A stretch of DNA of 64,000 nucleotides from Enterococcus sp. 5H. GTDB taxonomy: Bacteria; Bacillota; Bacilli; Lactobacillales; Enterococcaceae. The stretch lies in NCBI RefSeq assembly GCF_028128615.1, contig NZ_AMDP01000043.1:1-64000 (forward strand), written 5' to 3'. Of this stretch, positions 1 to 7,322 are shown piece by piece. Position 1 is the stretch's first letter, and every line of letters begins with the position of its first letter. A program made the position numbers and the translations under genes. The notes beneath the pieces are model-generated. The model had not been told where the DNA came from. It did no database searches and worked only from the letters and a program-made list of their open reading frames with translations.

Positions 1-282
1 AACACTTTTTAAATCCCAATCAGTCTCAAAAGTAAATGTCCCTTTTAAATTTAACGTTTCTATTCTATTCGGATGTTCCACAGAAATTGACACGCTACCC
101 TTGGGCCTTTTTTTCATGTTATTCACAAAGTTTGATTTTTCATCAAAATAAAAAAATAAGGTTACATAACCAGTTCTTTCTACTATTTTAGATACTGTTA
201 CACTTAACGGAAATCCATAATCGTCTATTGTTGACACAACATAGGATGATGAAGCTTTAATTATTTCTTCAGCTGTATTCAT
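1..282 (-). CDS. FMN-binding split-barrel (PNPOx-like) protein, cut by left edge
   Basis: An open frame of 94 codons runs from an ATG at 282 (TTGGAGGC ribosome site just upstream) off the left edge without a stop. The visible part begins MNTAEEIIKASSSYVVSTI and continues with strands of the kind seen in pyridoxamine-5-phosphate-oxidase-like or general-stress-protein-26-like flavin proteins. These bind FMN or a related cofactor in a split beta barrel. The gene has its own promoter and a palindrome upstream, so it is probably monocistronic. It may be chromosomal DNA beyond the integrated element or a passenger gene within it; the window cannot decide. The family call is from sequence resemblance only. 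Confidence 0.6.
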   Translation of the reverse strand, partial: MNTAEEIIKASSSYVVSTIDDYGFPLSVTVSKIVERTGYVTLFFYFDEKSNFVNNMKKRPKGSVSISVEHPNRIETLNLKGTFTFETDWDLKSV

Positions 283-312
283 TTTTGCCTCCAATAATCT
301 TTCGTTTTTATT

Positions 313-342
313 ATTATAACGAAAAAAGATTGTATTACAATC
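313..342 (-). promoter_or_regulatory. Promoter and palindromic operator for the PNPOx-like gene
   Basis: On the minus strand TTGTAA (340-335) and TATAAT (318-313) are separated by 16 bases. The -35 lies inside a perfect 15-base palindrome, GATTGTATTACAATC, at 328-342. A palindrome on a -35 suggests control by a dimeric repressor, but I cannot name it. Confidence 0.55.
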
Positions 343-365
343 GACAAAAAAGAAAGTATGTCTAT

Positions 366-391
366 AAAAAAGCCACCGCATAAGCGATGAC
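366..391 (-). terminator. Rho-independent terminator after the small charged protein gene
   Basis: Read on the minus strand, GTCATCGC and GCGGTGGC form an 8-bp stem (with G-U pairs) around a TTAT loop, followed by six T. It closes the leftward transcript ending at 401. Confidence 0.75.
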
Positions 392-400
392 TAAAAATTT

Positions 401-583
401 CTATTCGTTATTTTCTTTTTCTCGTTTCTCTTCTTCTCTAATAAATCTTTTCAGATGTTTTTCGTCTTTTTCTGATTCCACATGCTCTCTGTTGTTATCA
501 ATTTCAGCTTCAAACTTCTCTTTGTTTTTTTGTTCTTTAAATGATTCTCTATTTTCTTTTTCTCCGTGACGTTCACTTGGCAT
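401..583 (-). CDS. Small, highly charged hypothetical protein
   Basis: This encodes 60 residues from the ATG at 583, chosen because AAAGGGGA lies nine bases upstream. The protein is almost entirely Glu, Lys, Arg, Asn and Asp with no hydrophobic core, so it is probably disordered or a single charged helix. There is no signal peptide or recognisable domain. It is the last leftward gene before a terminator. It could be a phage-borne small protein or a general stress-type hydrophilic protein. Confidence 0.55.
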   Translation of the reverse strand: MPSERHGEKENRESFKEQKNKEKFEAEIDNNREHVESEKDEKHLKRFIREEEKREKENNE

Positions 584-653
584 AATAAAATTTCCCCTTT
601 CGTATATCATGAATTAATTGTATTCCTATTTGAGGGATTATACCAATATTTCA

Positions 654-709
654 ATCACCCACAGGCTGTAAACTAGGTATTACCTATGGGTGATCACTCT
701 CAGCCTGTA
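654..709. repeat. Compound inverted repeats in a 265-bp gap
   Basis: Three perfect inverted repeats interlock. ATCACCCA (654-661) pairs with TGGGTGAT (687-694). Inside this lies the hairpin TAGGTATTACCTA (674-686). CAGGCTG (662-668), also inside, is complementary to CAGCCTG (701-707) outside. The gap 584-848 otherwise shows no gene. Possible roles are an element end, an operator cluster, a packaging site or a structured RNA. Confidence 0.6.
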
Positions 710-848
710 CGGTATGATGATTTAAGATCGGCACTGCGTGAGTAGTCTATTCTTATTTCACTCTCCATTGAATTATGATCTGTACACATTTCGATAATAC
801 TATTTTATTGCAGTTTTCATCGGACTACATGCTATTTTTGTCCGATAT

Positions 849-1271
849 TTAAAATAATTCTCCGATTTCGTATGCATAAGTCTCTAAAATCTTGTATCGC
901 CATTCGTAGATAGTAGACTTCGAACAATGCTCTCGTTCTGCAATATCAGACCAGTGGAAATATGAATACTTCCCCCATAAATACTCATCAACTATATGTT
1001 TCAACTCATTGGACAATTTCTGATAGCTTCTTTCGATCGCTTCTTTTTTCATTACGTTCAATTGAAATGCTGCGTTATTTTCTTTTTTTATCATGTCATT
1101 CAATGCTTTTTCGGTATGACCTTGACTACTTCTGATCCAATTGTTTACATCTTCAGGCTTCCATTCACCGCTTAGTAATGTTGCGGCTATTTTTGAAGGT
1201 AATTTTTTGAATGATCGATAATCTTCTTCTAGATATTTTAGTCTTGCGTCACTCAGTTCTTTTTTGCTCAA
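849..1271 (-). CDS. ArpU/RinA-like phage transcriptional activator
   Basis: This encodes 140 residues starting at TTG 1271, with AGGGG eight bases upstream and a close joint to the preceding gene. The C-terminal third has a helix-turn-helix-like stretch (WSDIAEREHCSKSTIYEWRY) resembling sigma-70 region-4-like phage activators of the ArpU and RinA type. These switch on the late packaging and lysis genes. The gene lies at the end of the early region, where such activators normally sit just before terminase. Here no terminase follows within the window. The family assignment is by resemblance and position. Confidence 0.6.
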   Translation of the reverse strand: MSKKELSDARLKYLEEDYRSFKKLPSKIAATLLSGEWKPEDVNNWIRSSQGHTEKALNDMIKKENNAAFQLNVMKKEAIERSYQKLSNELKHIVDEYLWGKYSYFHWSDIAEREHCSKSTIYEWRYKILETYAYEIGELF

Positions 1272-1275
1272 GCGG

Positions 1276-1731
1276 CTACCCCTTTCTTTGCTTTACAACT
1301 TCCTCAATAACTTCAAATAATCCAATTTTTTCTTCTGGCAAACATCCATAATATGAATTCATGCAATCGAAGAAAGGTTCATCTTGCTCATCGCTCTCTA
1401 TAATTTGTAGCATATAAAGTTCTGTTTCTAAGTCGTGAACATTTCTGTATAGATCAATGATTTTCTCACTGATAATTTTAGGATCCCCACTACTTAATAT
1501 TTTTTTAATCTCATTTTTCATTATTTCATTTTGCACTCTATCGTATATCGATAACACGATGATCATATCTTCGCCATCGTCTGTAAGATCCTTATCATTT
1601 AAAATTTTCTGATATTCCTCTGTCTTGATAAATTCGTTATAATGCTTAACCACCAACGGAACAAGTAAAGCTTTTTGAGCTTCATCAATTTGTCGTGCAG
1701 CATTGATTGTTTTTTTGCGTTCTTCATTCAT
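1276..1731 (-). CDS. Hypothetical phage early protein
   Basis: This encodes 151 residues from ATG 1731, which overlaps the previous stop as ATGA; a longer upstream reading would run through the neighbouring gene. The protein is acidic and mostly helical, with a basic stretch near the start and a C-terminal acidic region. I recognise no domain. The tight overlap shows it belongs to the early operon of the element. Position before the activator suggests a DNA-metabolism or regulatory accessory role, but nothing in the sequence proves it. Confidence 0.6.
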   Translation of the reverse strand: MNEERKKTINAARQIDEAQKALLVPLVVKHYNEFIKTEEYQKILNDKDLTDDGEDMIIVLSIYDRVQNEIMKNEIKKILSSGDPKIISEKIIDLYRNVHDLETELYMLQIIESDEQDEPFFDCMNSYYGCLPEEKIGLFEVIEEVVKQRKG

Positions 1732-2177
1732 TCTTCCTGTTCCTCCGTTCGGTTTGATCGCGGTATTATCCTTACTTCTCTTTGTTTTTCTCCGTCTACA
1801 ATTTCTAAGCCATACGGTTTTAGCATCAAGCACAACTCTTCGTTATCCTCCCAAGGCGTGAATAGGCAATCGTCTAGCTCTCCTTTATCGTCTATCATAT
1901 AGACATCTGCCTCATAATTCCAAGCTGATTCTATAGCGCTTAGAAGCGTCCCTGTGAATAGATAGTCCGGCTCGCCATGTGTTCCAATTATCCTAAGATT
2001 CTTTACCACTGTTGGCTCTTCTGCTTCTGTTACTACTTTGTCCAACTGATTCAAAAATAAACTTTGATCCCTTTGCGTATTGAGTTCATTACATTTTGGA
2101 CAAGGACAAACTACGATAATTCCATTGTTTGAAACTTGGATAGTTCCTTTCCCTTCGCATCGATCACAGTTATTCAT
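1728..2177 (-). CDS. Small zinc-knuckle phage protein
   Basis: This encodes 149 residues from ATG 2177; two GTG codons at 2189 and 2186 are alternative starts. The N-terminus carries CDRCEGKG followed by CPCPKC about 20 residues later, a pair of CxxC knuckles like the DnaJ zinc-binding repeat. It therefore probably binds one zinc ion. The rest is acidic and unfamiliar. It overlaps its neighbours on both sides within the early operon. Such proteins in phages are usually of unknown function. Confidence 0.6.
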   Translation of the reverse strand: MNNCDRCEGKGTIQVSNNGIIVVCPCPKCNELNTQRDQSLFLNQLDKVVTEAEEPTVVKNLRIIGTHGEPDYLFTGTLLSAIESAWNYEADVYMIDDKGELDDCLFTPWEDNEELCLMLKPYGLEIVDGEKQREVRIIPRSNRTEEQEE

Positions 2178-2379
2178 GAAGTTCACCACTGGCTAGACAC
2201 TCTGAAAACGTTACTATACTTCCTACTGCAATAAGTAGTTCTTGTTGTATTAACGCTTGTTCTGTTTCAGAAATCGGCAGCCCTTTTTCGGTTACACCCA
2301 AAATATCACTTAAAACATCCCTGGTCCGTTCCAATCGTCTCCATGCTGTTACTTTTCTTAAATCATTTTTATTAGACAT
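2170..2379 (-). CDS. Small hypothetical phage protein
   Basis: This encodes 69 residues. ATG 2379 is preceded by GGAGGG at six bases, so I prefer it to the TTG one codon upstream. The protein is predicted helical, with a basic N-terminal third and a hydrophobic C-terminal helix. It overlaps the next gene by eight bases. I recognise no domain. It lies between the helicase loader and the zinc-knuckle gene. Confidence 0.6.
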   Translation of the reverse strand: MSNKNDLRKVTAWRRLERTRDVLSDILGVTEKGLPISETEQALIQQELLIAVGSIVTFSECLASGELHE

Positions 2380-2390
2380 CAATTTCCCTC

Positions 2391-3191
2391 CTAGAATTTT
2401 ATTTTGCTTCGTTTATCTTTCGTTGCTTCAGTAAATTTAATGATATGGTTTTCTACGCCTTTATAAATTCGGCTAACGATTTTAGGATTATAAATAGCTT
2501 CTAATTCTTCGCTATTCAAATTTGTAGTTATTATCGTTCTTTGGCGTGCGTTTAAGACACCGAAAAGAACTTGTTGGATATATTCCCCTGCTTCTCGATT
2601 ATCGCGCTTAAAGCTTGACTCACTGCCTAAATCGTCTAATACTAAAACATCTACCTTGCTCAGTAAACGAACCATGTTCATTTCTGTATATTTACTTTGT
2701 GGATTATTAAAACTATCCTTGATTAATCGCATTAGGTCATTCACCGAAATAAATAAACAACTCCCGTAAGGATCAAAATGCTCGTTAATGGCTTTAAGCA
2801 TAGACATTGCTAGATGTGATTTACCCACACCAGGAACACCCGAAAAAATAGTATTAAATTTCTTTTCCCTATCCAGATATTCATAAGCGAATTTTCTTGT
2901 TAGCGCTAATGCTCGTTCGCTTTCTTCGTTATCAGGAATATAGTTTTTAAAATCAGCATCCCAAAGCTTACTATCACCAACTATAGAATCTAGTTTCAAC
3001 GTTTCGATTGTTTTTCTACGGTGATTTCGTTCAAACATCTCTTTTACTCGTTCTTGTTCCATGTAATCACGCTTTTCTTTTTGGCATTCCATGCAAAATG
3101 GCTCAAAGTCTTTTAACTTAACTTTAGCAATACCATGTATTTCACATAATTCACTTGTTTCTTGCACTTCATTCAACAAAGGAAAATCCAT
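2391..3191 (-). CDS. DnaC/DnaI-like helicase loader ATPase
   Basis: This encodes 266 residues of the DnaC/IstB-like AAA+ family, which load replicative helicase at an origin. The Walker A motif GVPGVGKS is at residues 118-125, and Walker B (VLVLDDLGSE) is near residue 180. The N-terminus carries Cys16, His19, Cys33 and Cys36, a likely zinc site as in DnaI-type loaders. The gene overlaps the replication initiator upstream by one base. Together the pair forms a standard phage replication module that recruits host DnaB/DnaC-type helicase to the iterons in the neighbouring gene. Confidence 0.85.
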   Translation of the reverse strand: MDFPLLNEVQETSELCEIHGIAKVKLKDFEPFCMECQKEKRDYMEQERVKEMFERNHRRKTIETLKLDSIVGDSKLWDADFKNYIPDNEESERALALTRKFAYEYLDREKKFNTIFSGVPGVGKSHLAMSMLKAINEHFDPYGSCLFISVNDLMRLIKDSFNNPQSKYTEMNMVRLLSKVDVLVLDDLGSESSFKRDNREAGEYIQQVLFGVLNARQRTIITTNLNSEELEAIYNPKIVSRIYKGVENHIIKFTEATKDKRSKIKF

Positions 3192-3928
3192 TAGAACCTC
3201 ACTCCTGAATTAGATGTTGATTGTTTTTGGTTATTCGCGCTACTTCCTGTTTCATATTCATCATTCCATCTACGGTTACCAAACCAAGTTGAACCATGAG
3301 CTATATACTGCTTATCCGTTCGTTTGAATTGAATTTCTTGAATGTAATTCTCAATCCCTTGTTTGATCGTTTCATCGGTTACACTGTCTTTTATCGCTTT
3401 CTGGTAAGACTTGAATGCTTTCTCTTTTCCTTTTTTATTCGGATACTCTTTCCAAAGGGAATTGAAACGCTCTGTCAATTCTTTGATTGACGGTTTATTA
3501 TCTTTTGTATTATTAGATGTATTATTATTACTTGTATTATTATCTTCCCGGTTTTCCGAATAGGGGGTGTCGAGATTCCGAATAGGTCTGTCGATTTTTC
3601 GAATAGGTGTGTTCGATTTACCGACTACCCTTATAATTCGTTTATCAATTTGTTTAGGATTCTCTTTGTTGTATTCATAAAAAACTCTAATTGCCTTCTT
3701 TTCTTCAAGTGATTTGATAATCTCAGAACACCTATTTTTACTTAATGCGAAAAATTCGGAAAAATATTTATTTGATGCGTAACACCCAGTTTCGGTTGTA
3801 TCCAAGCTATCAATTTCTGCTAAGAATACAATTTCTTGAATGGTAAAATTAGAATTTAGCCAAATATTTGCTGGGATCCAAATACCTTTGAACCCTCTAT
3901 TTTCTTTTATTGTTTTTCTTTTTACCAC
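3191..3928 (-). CDS. Phage replication initiator with winged-helix N-terminus
   Basis: This encodes 245 residues from GTG 3928, with AGGGGTGA upstream. The first 100 residues resemble the winged-helix replisome-organiser domain (IWIPANIWLNS, then a recognition-helix region). An Asn/Thr-rich linker sits near residue 135. A C-terminal block has a tryptophan-rich motif (STWFGNRRW) typical of phage initiators. The linker region coincides with three direct repeats that look like binding sites for the protein itself. Low-GC phages often keep the origin inside the initiator gene. It is paired with the helicase loader downstream. Confidence 0.75.
   Translation of the reverse strand: MVKRKTIKENRGFKGIWIPANIWLNSNFTIQEIVFLAEIDSLDTTETGCYASNKYFSEFFALSKNRCSEIIKSLEEKKAIRVFYEYNKENPKQIDKRIIRVVGKSNTPIRKIDRPIRNLDTPYSENREDNNTSNNNTSNNTKDNKPSIKELTERFNSLWKEYPNKKGKEKAFKSYQKAIKDSVTDETIKQGIENYIQEIQFKRTDKQYIAHGSTWFGNRRWNDEYETGSSANNQKQSTSNSGVRF
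3554..3617. repeat. Three iterons, candidate replication origin
   Basis: Three direct repeats at 3554-3575, 3576-3596 and 3597-3617 (period 22 then 21) share the core (C/T)CGAATAGG followed by a GT(C/T)CGA-like end. They lie inside the replication initiator gene, encoding a P-I-R/D-x-P-like repeated peptide. Spacing of about two helical turns fits repeated initiator binding. Confidence 0.65.
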
Positions 3929-3938
3929 GAAATCACCC

Positions 3939-4412
3939 CTAGTTACTCAAAGATACCGGATCAATACGATTTTCAATTGATCGAATCTGTTTTACAATTT
4001 CAACTTTTTCTATTATCCAAGCTGAAATACCTGAAGTTGTCACACCCTCAGCGAATGTATCAAAAAATTCTTTTGAGAATGAGAACAGTAGCGGCGTAAG
4101 ATCGTTTGTTCTTGCGATATTAAAATAGCTCATTTCAATTTCAAGTTTCTCAATAGTGTCAATTGAGATAACCTTTTCTTTTAAAAGCTTGTAGGAATCG
4201 AAATCAAATATTCGAACCATTTCTAAAGAAAACAACATATTGTTTTTAAATTCGTTAGTATCCTGTTCCTTTAGAAAGTCAATAACAATTTCTGAGACTG
4301 CAACTTGATTTTCGGGTTCTACTAGCATAGCGAAACGAACGAAATCATTCTCCCCGTTATTAATTACAAATAGATTTTTATTTTCTCGTTTATAAATAGC
4401 CTGATAGTTCAT
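3939..4412 (-). CDS. Hypothetical phage early protein
   Basis: This encodes 157 residues with ATG 4412 abutting the previous gene (GAGG upstream). It is acidic and rich in Phe and Ile, with no signal peptide or membrane segment. I recognise no domain. It follows two small helical genes and precedes the initiator in the early operon. It may act in early phage development, but that is only position. Confidence 0.6.
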   Translation of the reverse strand: MNYQAIYKRENKNLFVINNGENDFVRFAMLVEPENQVAVSEIVIDFLKEQDTNEFKNNMLFSLEMVRIFDFDSYKLLKEKVISIDTIEKLEIEMSYFNIARTNDLTPLLFSFSKEFFDTFAEGVTTSGISAWIIEKVEIVKQIRSIENRIDPVSLSN

Positions 4413-4694
4413 TTATTCGTCCTCGCTTCCATCTATATCAGATAAAGTTGTAGCGATATCTTCTAAATTATTGAGTACAACATCCAGTGTTCTACTCACA
4501 TTATCCAGTGCTTTTTCGCCTATCAAAATACTATAAATTGCTCCTGCTGCTTCTCTTCTATCCAAAACACTTACTAAACTAACAGTATTTATTAGATTTT
4601 GAATTAATCCTAGTTCATGTTTTACATCAACAATTTTACTAGCCTGATCAATACATGTATCAACTCGCAAATCAACCAATTCTTTCTTACTCAT
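4413..4694 (-). CDS. Small helical hypothetical phage protein
   Basis: This encodes 93 residues from ATG 4694, which overlaps the upstream stop (ATGAGTAA). A TTG eight codons earlier is an alternative start. The protein is predicted all-helical with regular leucine and isoleucine spacing and an acidic C-terminus (DIDGSEDE). It may be distantly related to its upstream neighbour, which has a similar helical layout. No function is recognised. Confidence 0.55.
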   Translation of the reverse strand: MSKKELVDLRVDTCIDQASKIVDVKHELGLIQNLINTVSLVSVLDRREAAGAIYSILIGEKALDNVSRTLDVVLNNLEDIATTLSDIDGSEDE

Positions 4695-4926
4695 TAGTTT
4701 CACCATCTTTCGTTTCAAAGATACTTGATGACCTATTCAAACTTATATTTTCCAAATCGTTAGCGTGACTATTCGCAAGACTTTTTACTGATCTAACTAT
4801 GCTACCTATTATGTTCATGCTATTTTCAAATGGCGTATTGTCTACTAAATATTCAATTCCTTCTAAAGCATCACAAATACTATTTGCAGTTAGAATCAAT
4901 TCGTTAATATCTCTATTTTCACTCAT
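4687..4926 (-). CDS. Small helical hypothetical phage protein
   Basis: This encodes 79 residues from ATG 4926, three bases after the preceding stop, with GAGG eight bases upstream. The protein is helical and acidic, with repeated hydrophobic positions (LILTANSICDALEGIEYLV). Its end overlaps the next gene by eight bases, so the two are translationally coupled. No domain is recognised. Confidence 0.55.
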   Translation of the reverse strand: MSENRDINELILTANSICDALEGIEYLVDNTPFENSMNIIGSIVRSVKSLANSHANDLENISLNRSSSIFETKDGETNE

Positions 4927-4928
4927 CT

Positions 4929-5066
4929 TTAAGCCTCATTTCCATTTTCATTAAATTTATGGTAAAATCGAGGTACACAAAACACCGTTATTACAGTGTT
5001 CTTGCTGTCTTTCCTGAACTCGCCAAAGTTAACTAGGAAAGGCTTTTTTTGTACACTCATATTCAT
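4929..5066 (-). CDS. 45-residue hypothetical phage protein
   Basis: This small gene fills the gap between 4926 and 5069. ATG 5066 has GGAG nine bases upstream, supplied by the end of the preceding gene. It encodes a basic peptide beginning MNMSVQKKPFLVNFGEF and stopping at 4929. It is supported only by packing and a ribosome site. A short hairpin inside it (ACACTG and CGGTGT followed by T) could slow transcription. Confidence 0.45.
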   Translation of the reverse strand: MNMSVQKKPFLVNFGEFRKDSKNTVITVFCVPRFYHKFNENGNEA

Positions 5067-5068
5067 AA

Positions 5069-5197
5069 CTAATTGCTCCAATCCTGTTTATTACTTTCCT
5101 GATGTTGGACAAGTTTCAGCAAGAAATATAATAATTTCGAACTTTCTATCTCTTCAACGCTTTTGCTGATCTTTTCTTCCATTTCACTATTTGTCAT
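5069..5197 (-). CDS. 42-residue hypothetical phage protein
   Basis: ATG 5197 lies nine bases after AAAGGAG and reads 42 codons to TAG at 5069. The peptide starts MTNSEMEEKISKSVEEIES and is a single predicted helix with a hydrophobic middle (LLYFLLKLV). The ribosome site and exact fit between neighbours support it. No function is recognised. Confidence 0.5.
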   Translation of the reverse strand: MTNSEMEEKISKSVEEIESSKLLYFLLKLVQHQESNKQDWSN

Positions 5198-5200
5198 TCT

Positions 5201-5332
5201 CTATACTCCTTTGCTTTGTCGAAATGATTTGCGATAAACATAATCATAAACACGCTTAGCATTTTTCGGGTCCATATTCGCTAACATGTCATTAATTGCT
5301 TTGATGTGAGTTTCTTTCGTTGGTTTAGTCAC
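5201..5332 (-). CDS. 43-residue hypothetical phage protein
   Basis: GTG 5332 has AAAGGAG seven to eight bases upstream and reads 43 codons to TAG at 5201, four bases before the next start. The peptide is basic (MTKPTKETHIKAINDML) and ends in a Lys/Arg-rich segment, which could contact nucleic acid. It sits directly after the antirepressor gene. No domain is recognised. Confidence 0.5.
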   Translation of the reverse strand: MTKPTKETHIKAINDMLANMDPKNAKRVYDYVYRKSFRQSKGV

Positions 5333-5345
5333 TTGGTTATCTCCT

Positions 5346-6131
5346 TTAAAATTCATACTTCACATGGTAATTCTTTGTACTTCCTGCAATAACTGATGGA
5401 TAATTATTTTCTTCTAACCAACCTACAACTTTCTGGATAACAGATTCTCTATATTTTGTAACATCACCACTCCAACTATTAGTTGCGCCTGGGAAATAGT
5501 CGAATTCATCTTCTTCTAAAACAATGTATTCCTGAATTAACTGACTCACGGCTGTTTTGTGGGATTCATTATTTTTAGATAAGATTCCCAATTTCTTTGC
5601 GATTTGCTCAGCATCAAACATCTTTTGTTTAAGCTTAGGCATCTCTAGTAATTTTTCGCCAGTTAAAACTTCAACTGCTTTATCTTGCAAAATAGCTTTA
5701 TTTACTTCTGTTGGGGCATCTTTTGCAAGTTCAGCAAATAATTTAGCTTGCCGGCTGTTCGCATTCTTTAATCTTGCTTCTGCATTCATTTGTTTAATGA
5801 CTAAATCGTCTTGTTGTTGTGGTCGTTCTAATTTCAAGTGGTTCTCCATTTGATTAAATCGTTCAATATAGGCTACGGCAAACTGAGTTCCTTTAGCGCC
5901 GGTCATTCTGGTTGAGTAGAGTTCGCAGCCTTTTTTCGTTAGATCGTAACAAGGTCGTTCTTGATTATTAGCATCTAAATACGTTGAATCGATGAAATAA
6001 TCACCCAAAGCAATTTTGCTTTCGGCTAAATGAGATACAATTTTCTTGATGTCTCTCATAACATCCGCATGATTTCTGTCAACCATTTTAGCTACTTCTC
6101 TACTACTGATTGTTTGTTGTAATTGTTCCAT
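5346..6131 (-). CDS. Rha-family phage antirepressor
   Basis: This encodes 261 residues with a strong GGGAGG site before ATG 6131. Residues 1-100 match the phage regulatory Rha domain (SSREVAKMVDRNHADVMRDI, then an R-P-C-Y-DLTKKG motif and AYIERFN). The C-terminal part has a KilA-C/ANT-like helical region (AEQIAKKLGI near residue 170). Antirepressors of this type counter the CI-like repressor to favour lytic growth. The gene lies in the leftward early operon opposite the repressor, which fits. Confidence 0.8.
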   Translation of the reverse strand: MEQLQQTISSREVAKMVDRNHADVMRDIKKIVSHLAESKIALGDYFIDSTYLDANNQERPCYDLTKKGCELYSTRMTGAKGTQFAVAYIERFNQMENHLKLERPQQQDDLVIKQMNAEARLKNANSRQAKLFAELAKDAPTEVNKAILQDKAVEVLTGEKLLEMPKLKQKMFDAEQIAKKLGILSKNNESHKTAVSQLIQEYIVLEEDEFDYFPGATNSWSGDVTKYRESVIQKVVGWLEENNYPSVIAGSTKNYHVKYEF

Positions 6132-6698
6132 TTAAATATCCTCCCTGTAATATGCTTCTACACCAATATCTATTAAAAATTCTTCCATAATCCCCATACC
6201 TGTTTTGTGCTTTCTAATGTCGCTCATGGTGCCTGTATGATTAATTAAAAACATCCGAGTATCTTTATTCATGTATTCCCACAAGAACTCTAAAGGCTCT
6301 CGGATTGGTTTGTCTATGCCGTTCTCATCGATGTATTCCATCGTGGTATAGTAGTCCTTCATTTCAAACCGTTCACCGTCGTAATCTTTTGTAATTGGAA
6401 ACCATCCCATAAATTGACGAGGCGTTATATACTTCATTCCCACTAAAATCGTTTGATCCAATAAATATTGATTTTCCAATAACTCGATCGGTCGGTTTTT
6501 TATTCTTTCTTTCCAGGTACCGTAATTCTTAATCCCATAGAAAATGACTTTTTCAACATGCGATTGAAATGTTTTTTCATCCTGATTATTTGAATCATAA
6601 GAACGAGAATAGTTTCCTAATGCTCGTTTATAGGCTCGTTGCCAAATTCTACGCTTGAATGCTGTTCTATCTAATCGGATAATCATGTTTTCTGTCAT
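6132..6698 (-). CDS. Conserved-looking hypothetical phage protein
   Basis: This encodes 188 residues. ATG 6698 has AAGGGA directly against it, and an in-frame ATG at 6686 has better spacing, so the start is uncertain. The N-terminus is basic (RTAFKRRIWQRAYKRAL); the rest is rich in Tyr and Trp with no membrane segment. It overlaps the upstream small membrane gene by 32 bases. I recognise no domain. The basic start may bind nucleic acid. Confidence 0.6.
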   Translation of the reverse strand: MTENMIIRLDRTAFKRRIWQRAYKRALGNYSRSYDSNNQDEKTFQSHVEKVIFYGIKNYGTWKERIKNRPIELLENQYLLDQTILVGMKYITPRQFMGWFPITKDYDGERFEMKDYYTTMEYIDENGIDKPIREPLEFLWEYMNKDTRMFLINHTGTMSDIRKHKTGMGIMEEFLIDIGVEAYYREDI

Positions 6699-6849
6699 TC
6701 CCTTCTATTGCCGCATCATCGTAGCTTATTAGCCAGATCAACACCATTGGAATACTGATACATAACTTTGATCCAATTGATAAATTTGATAGGCTCAATC
6801 CTAAAATAAATGCTAAAATCATACTTCTAGTGATTTTTAGATTTCTCAT
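6667..6849 (-). CDS. Small membrane protein
   Basis: This encodes 60 residues with GGGAGG ahead of ATG 6849. It shows two hydrophobic segments (about residues 8-24 and 27-42) and a charged tail, so it is a likely two-pass membrane protein. It belongs to the early operon between the excisionase-like gene and the 188-residue gene. Small membrane proteins in this position are sometimes superinfection-exclusion factors, but nothing here proves it. Confidence 0.55.
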   Translation of the reverse strand: MRNLKITRSMILAFILGLSLSNLSIGSKLCISIPMVLIWLISYDDAAIEGNDRKHDYPIR

Positions 6850-6890
6850 AGTGAATTCCTCCCGATAAGCGTCCGCCCCACGCTAGCCGT

Positions 6891-7166
6891 TTATTTTTGA
6901 CGTTGTAATAAAAATCTTGATGTTTCCTCTTTTGAATAGAGCTTCAAACCATCAATCGTGATGCTTTTCAATCCCAATCTTTCTAACTTTTTCAAAGTAT
7001 TCACGCTGATTCCTAAGTGCTTAGCCATTTCATTTTGTTTTAAAAACGGCTTATCCAGCCCAGCAACTCGTTTCGCTTCCTCAATTGAATCTTTCGTGAT
7101 ATTGAAGATATGTTGCTTTAGTGATGCGTTTTGTTCATCTGATAGTGTTACTTGAATGTTTGTCAT
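6891..7166 (-). CDS. MerR-type helix-turn-helix protein (excisionase/Cro-like)
   Basis: This encodes 91 residues and is the first gene of the leftward early operon. Residues 45-88 form a MerR/excisionase-like winged helix (NEMAKHLGISVNTLKKLERLG, then IDGLKLYSKEE). The N-terminal half is helical. Being divergent from the repressor and directly behind the operator region, it may act as Cro-like early regulator or as excisionase for the integrase. The sequence does not distinguish the two. Confidence 0.65.
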   Translation of the reverse strand: MTNIQVTLSDEQNASLKQHIFNITKDSIEEAKRVAGLDKPFLKQNEMAKHLGISVNTLKKLERLGLKSITIDGLKLYSKEETSRFLLQRQK

Positions 7167-7241
7167 TTACTCACCCCTTACAATTCGCGTCACTTTGCGT
7201 AACCTGCTTATAATTTTTAGCGAGTAACTTTACGTAACTCG

Positions 7242-7271
7242 TTGACTACATGATACAACATGATGTAAAAT
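7242..7271 (+). promoter_or_regulatory. Repressor promoter
   Basis: TTGACT (7242-7247), an 18-base spacer and TAAAAT (7266-7271) point rightward to the repressor gene. Operators flank it on both sides. Confidence 0.6.
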
Positions 7272-7279
7272 GATGTCAA
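7250..7279 (-). promoter_or_regulatory. Early leftward promoter
   Basis: On the minus strand, TTGACA (7279-7274), an 18-base spacer and TATCAT (7255-7250) drive the early operon. It overlaps the rightward promoter almost completely, so the two polymerases exclude each other. Confidence 0.6.
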
Positions 7280-7322
7280 GTAACTTTGCGTAACTTTTTT
7301 TTAAAAAAAGGAGAGGATTCCA

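Larger units (their letters stand above)
7189..7294. promoter_or_regulatory. Three-operator genetic switch region
   Basis: Three copies of GTAACTTTGCGTAAC lie at 7189-7203 (one mismatch), 7224-7238 (one mismatch) and 7280-7294 (consensus). Each holds two GTAAC-type half-sites in direct orientation ten bases apart, so it is a direct repeat and not a palindrome. They surround two overlapping divergent promoters and are the obvious binding sites for the repressor. Confidence 0.75.
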
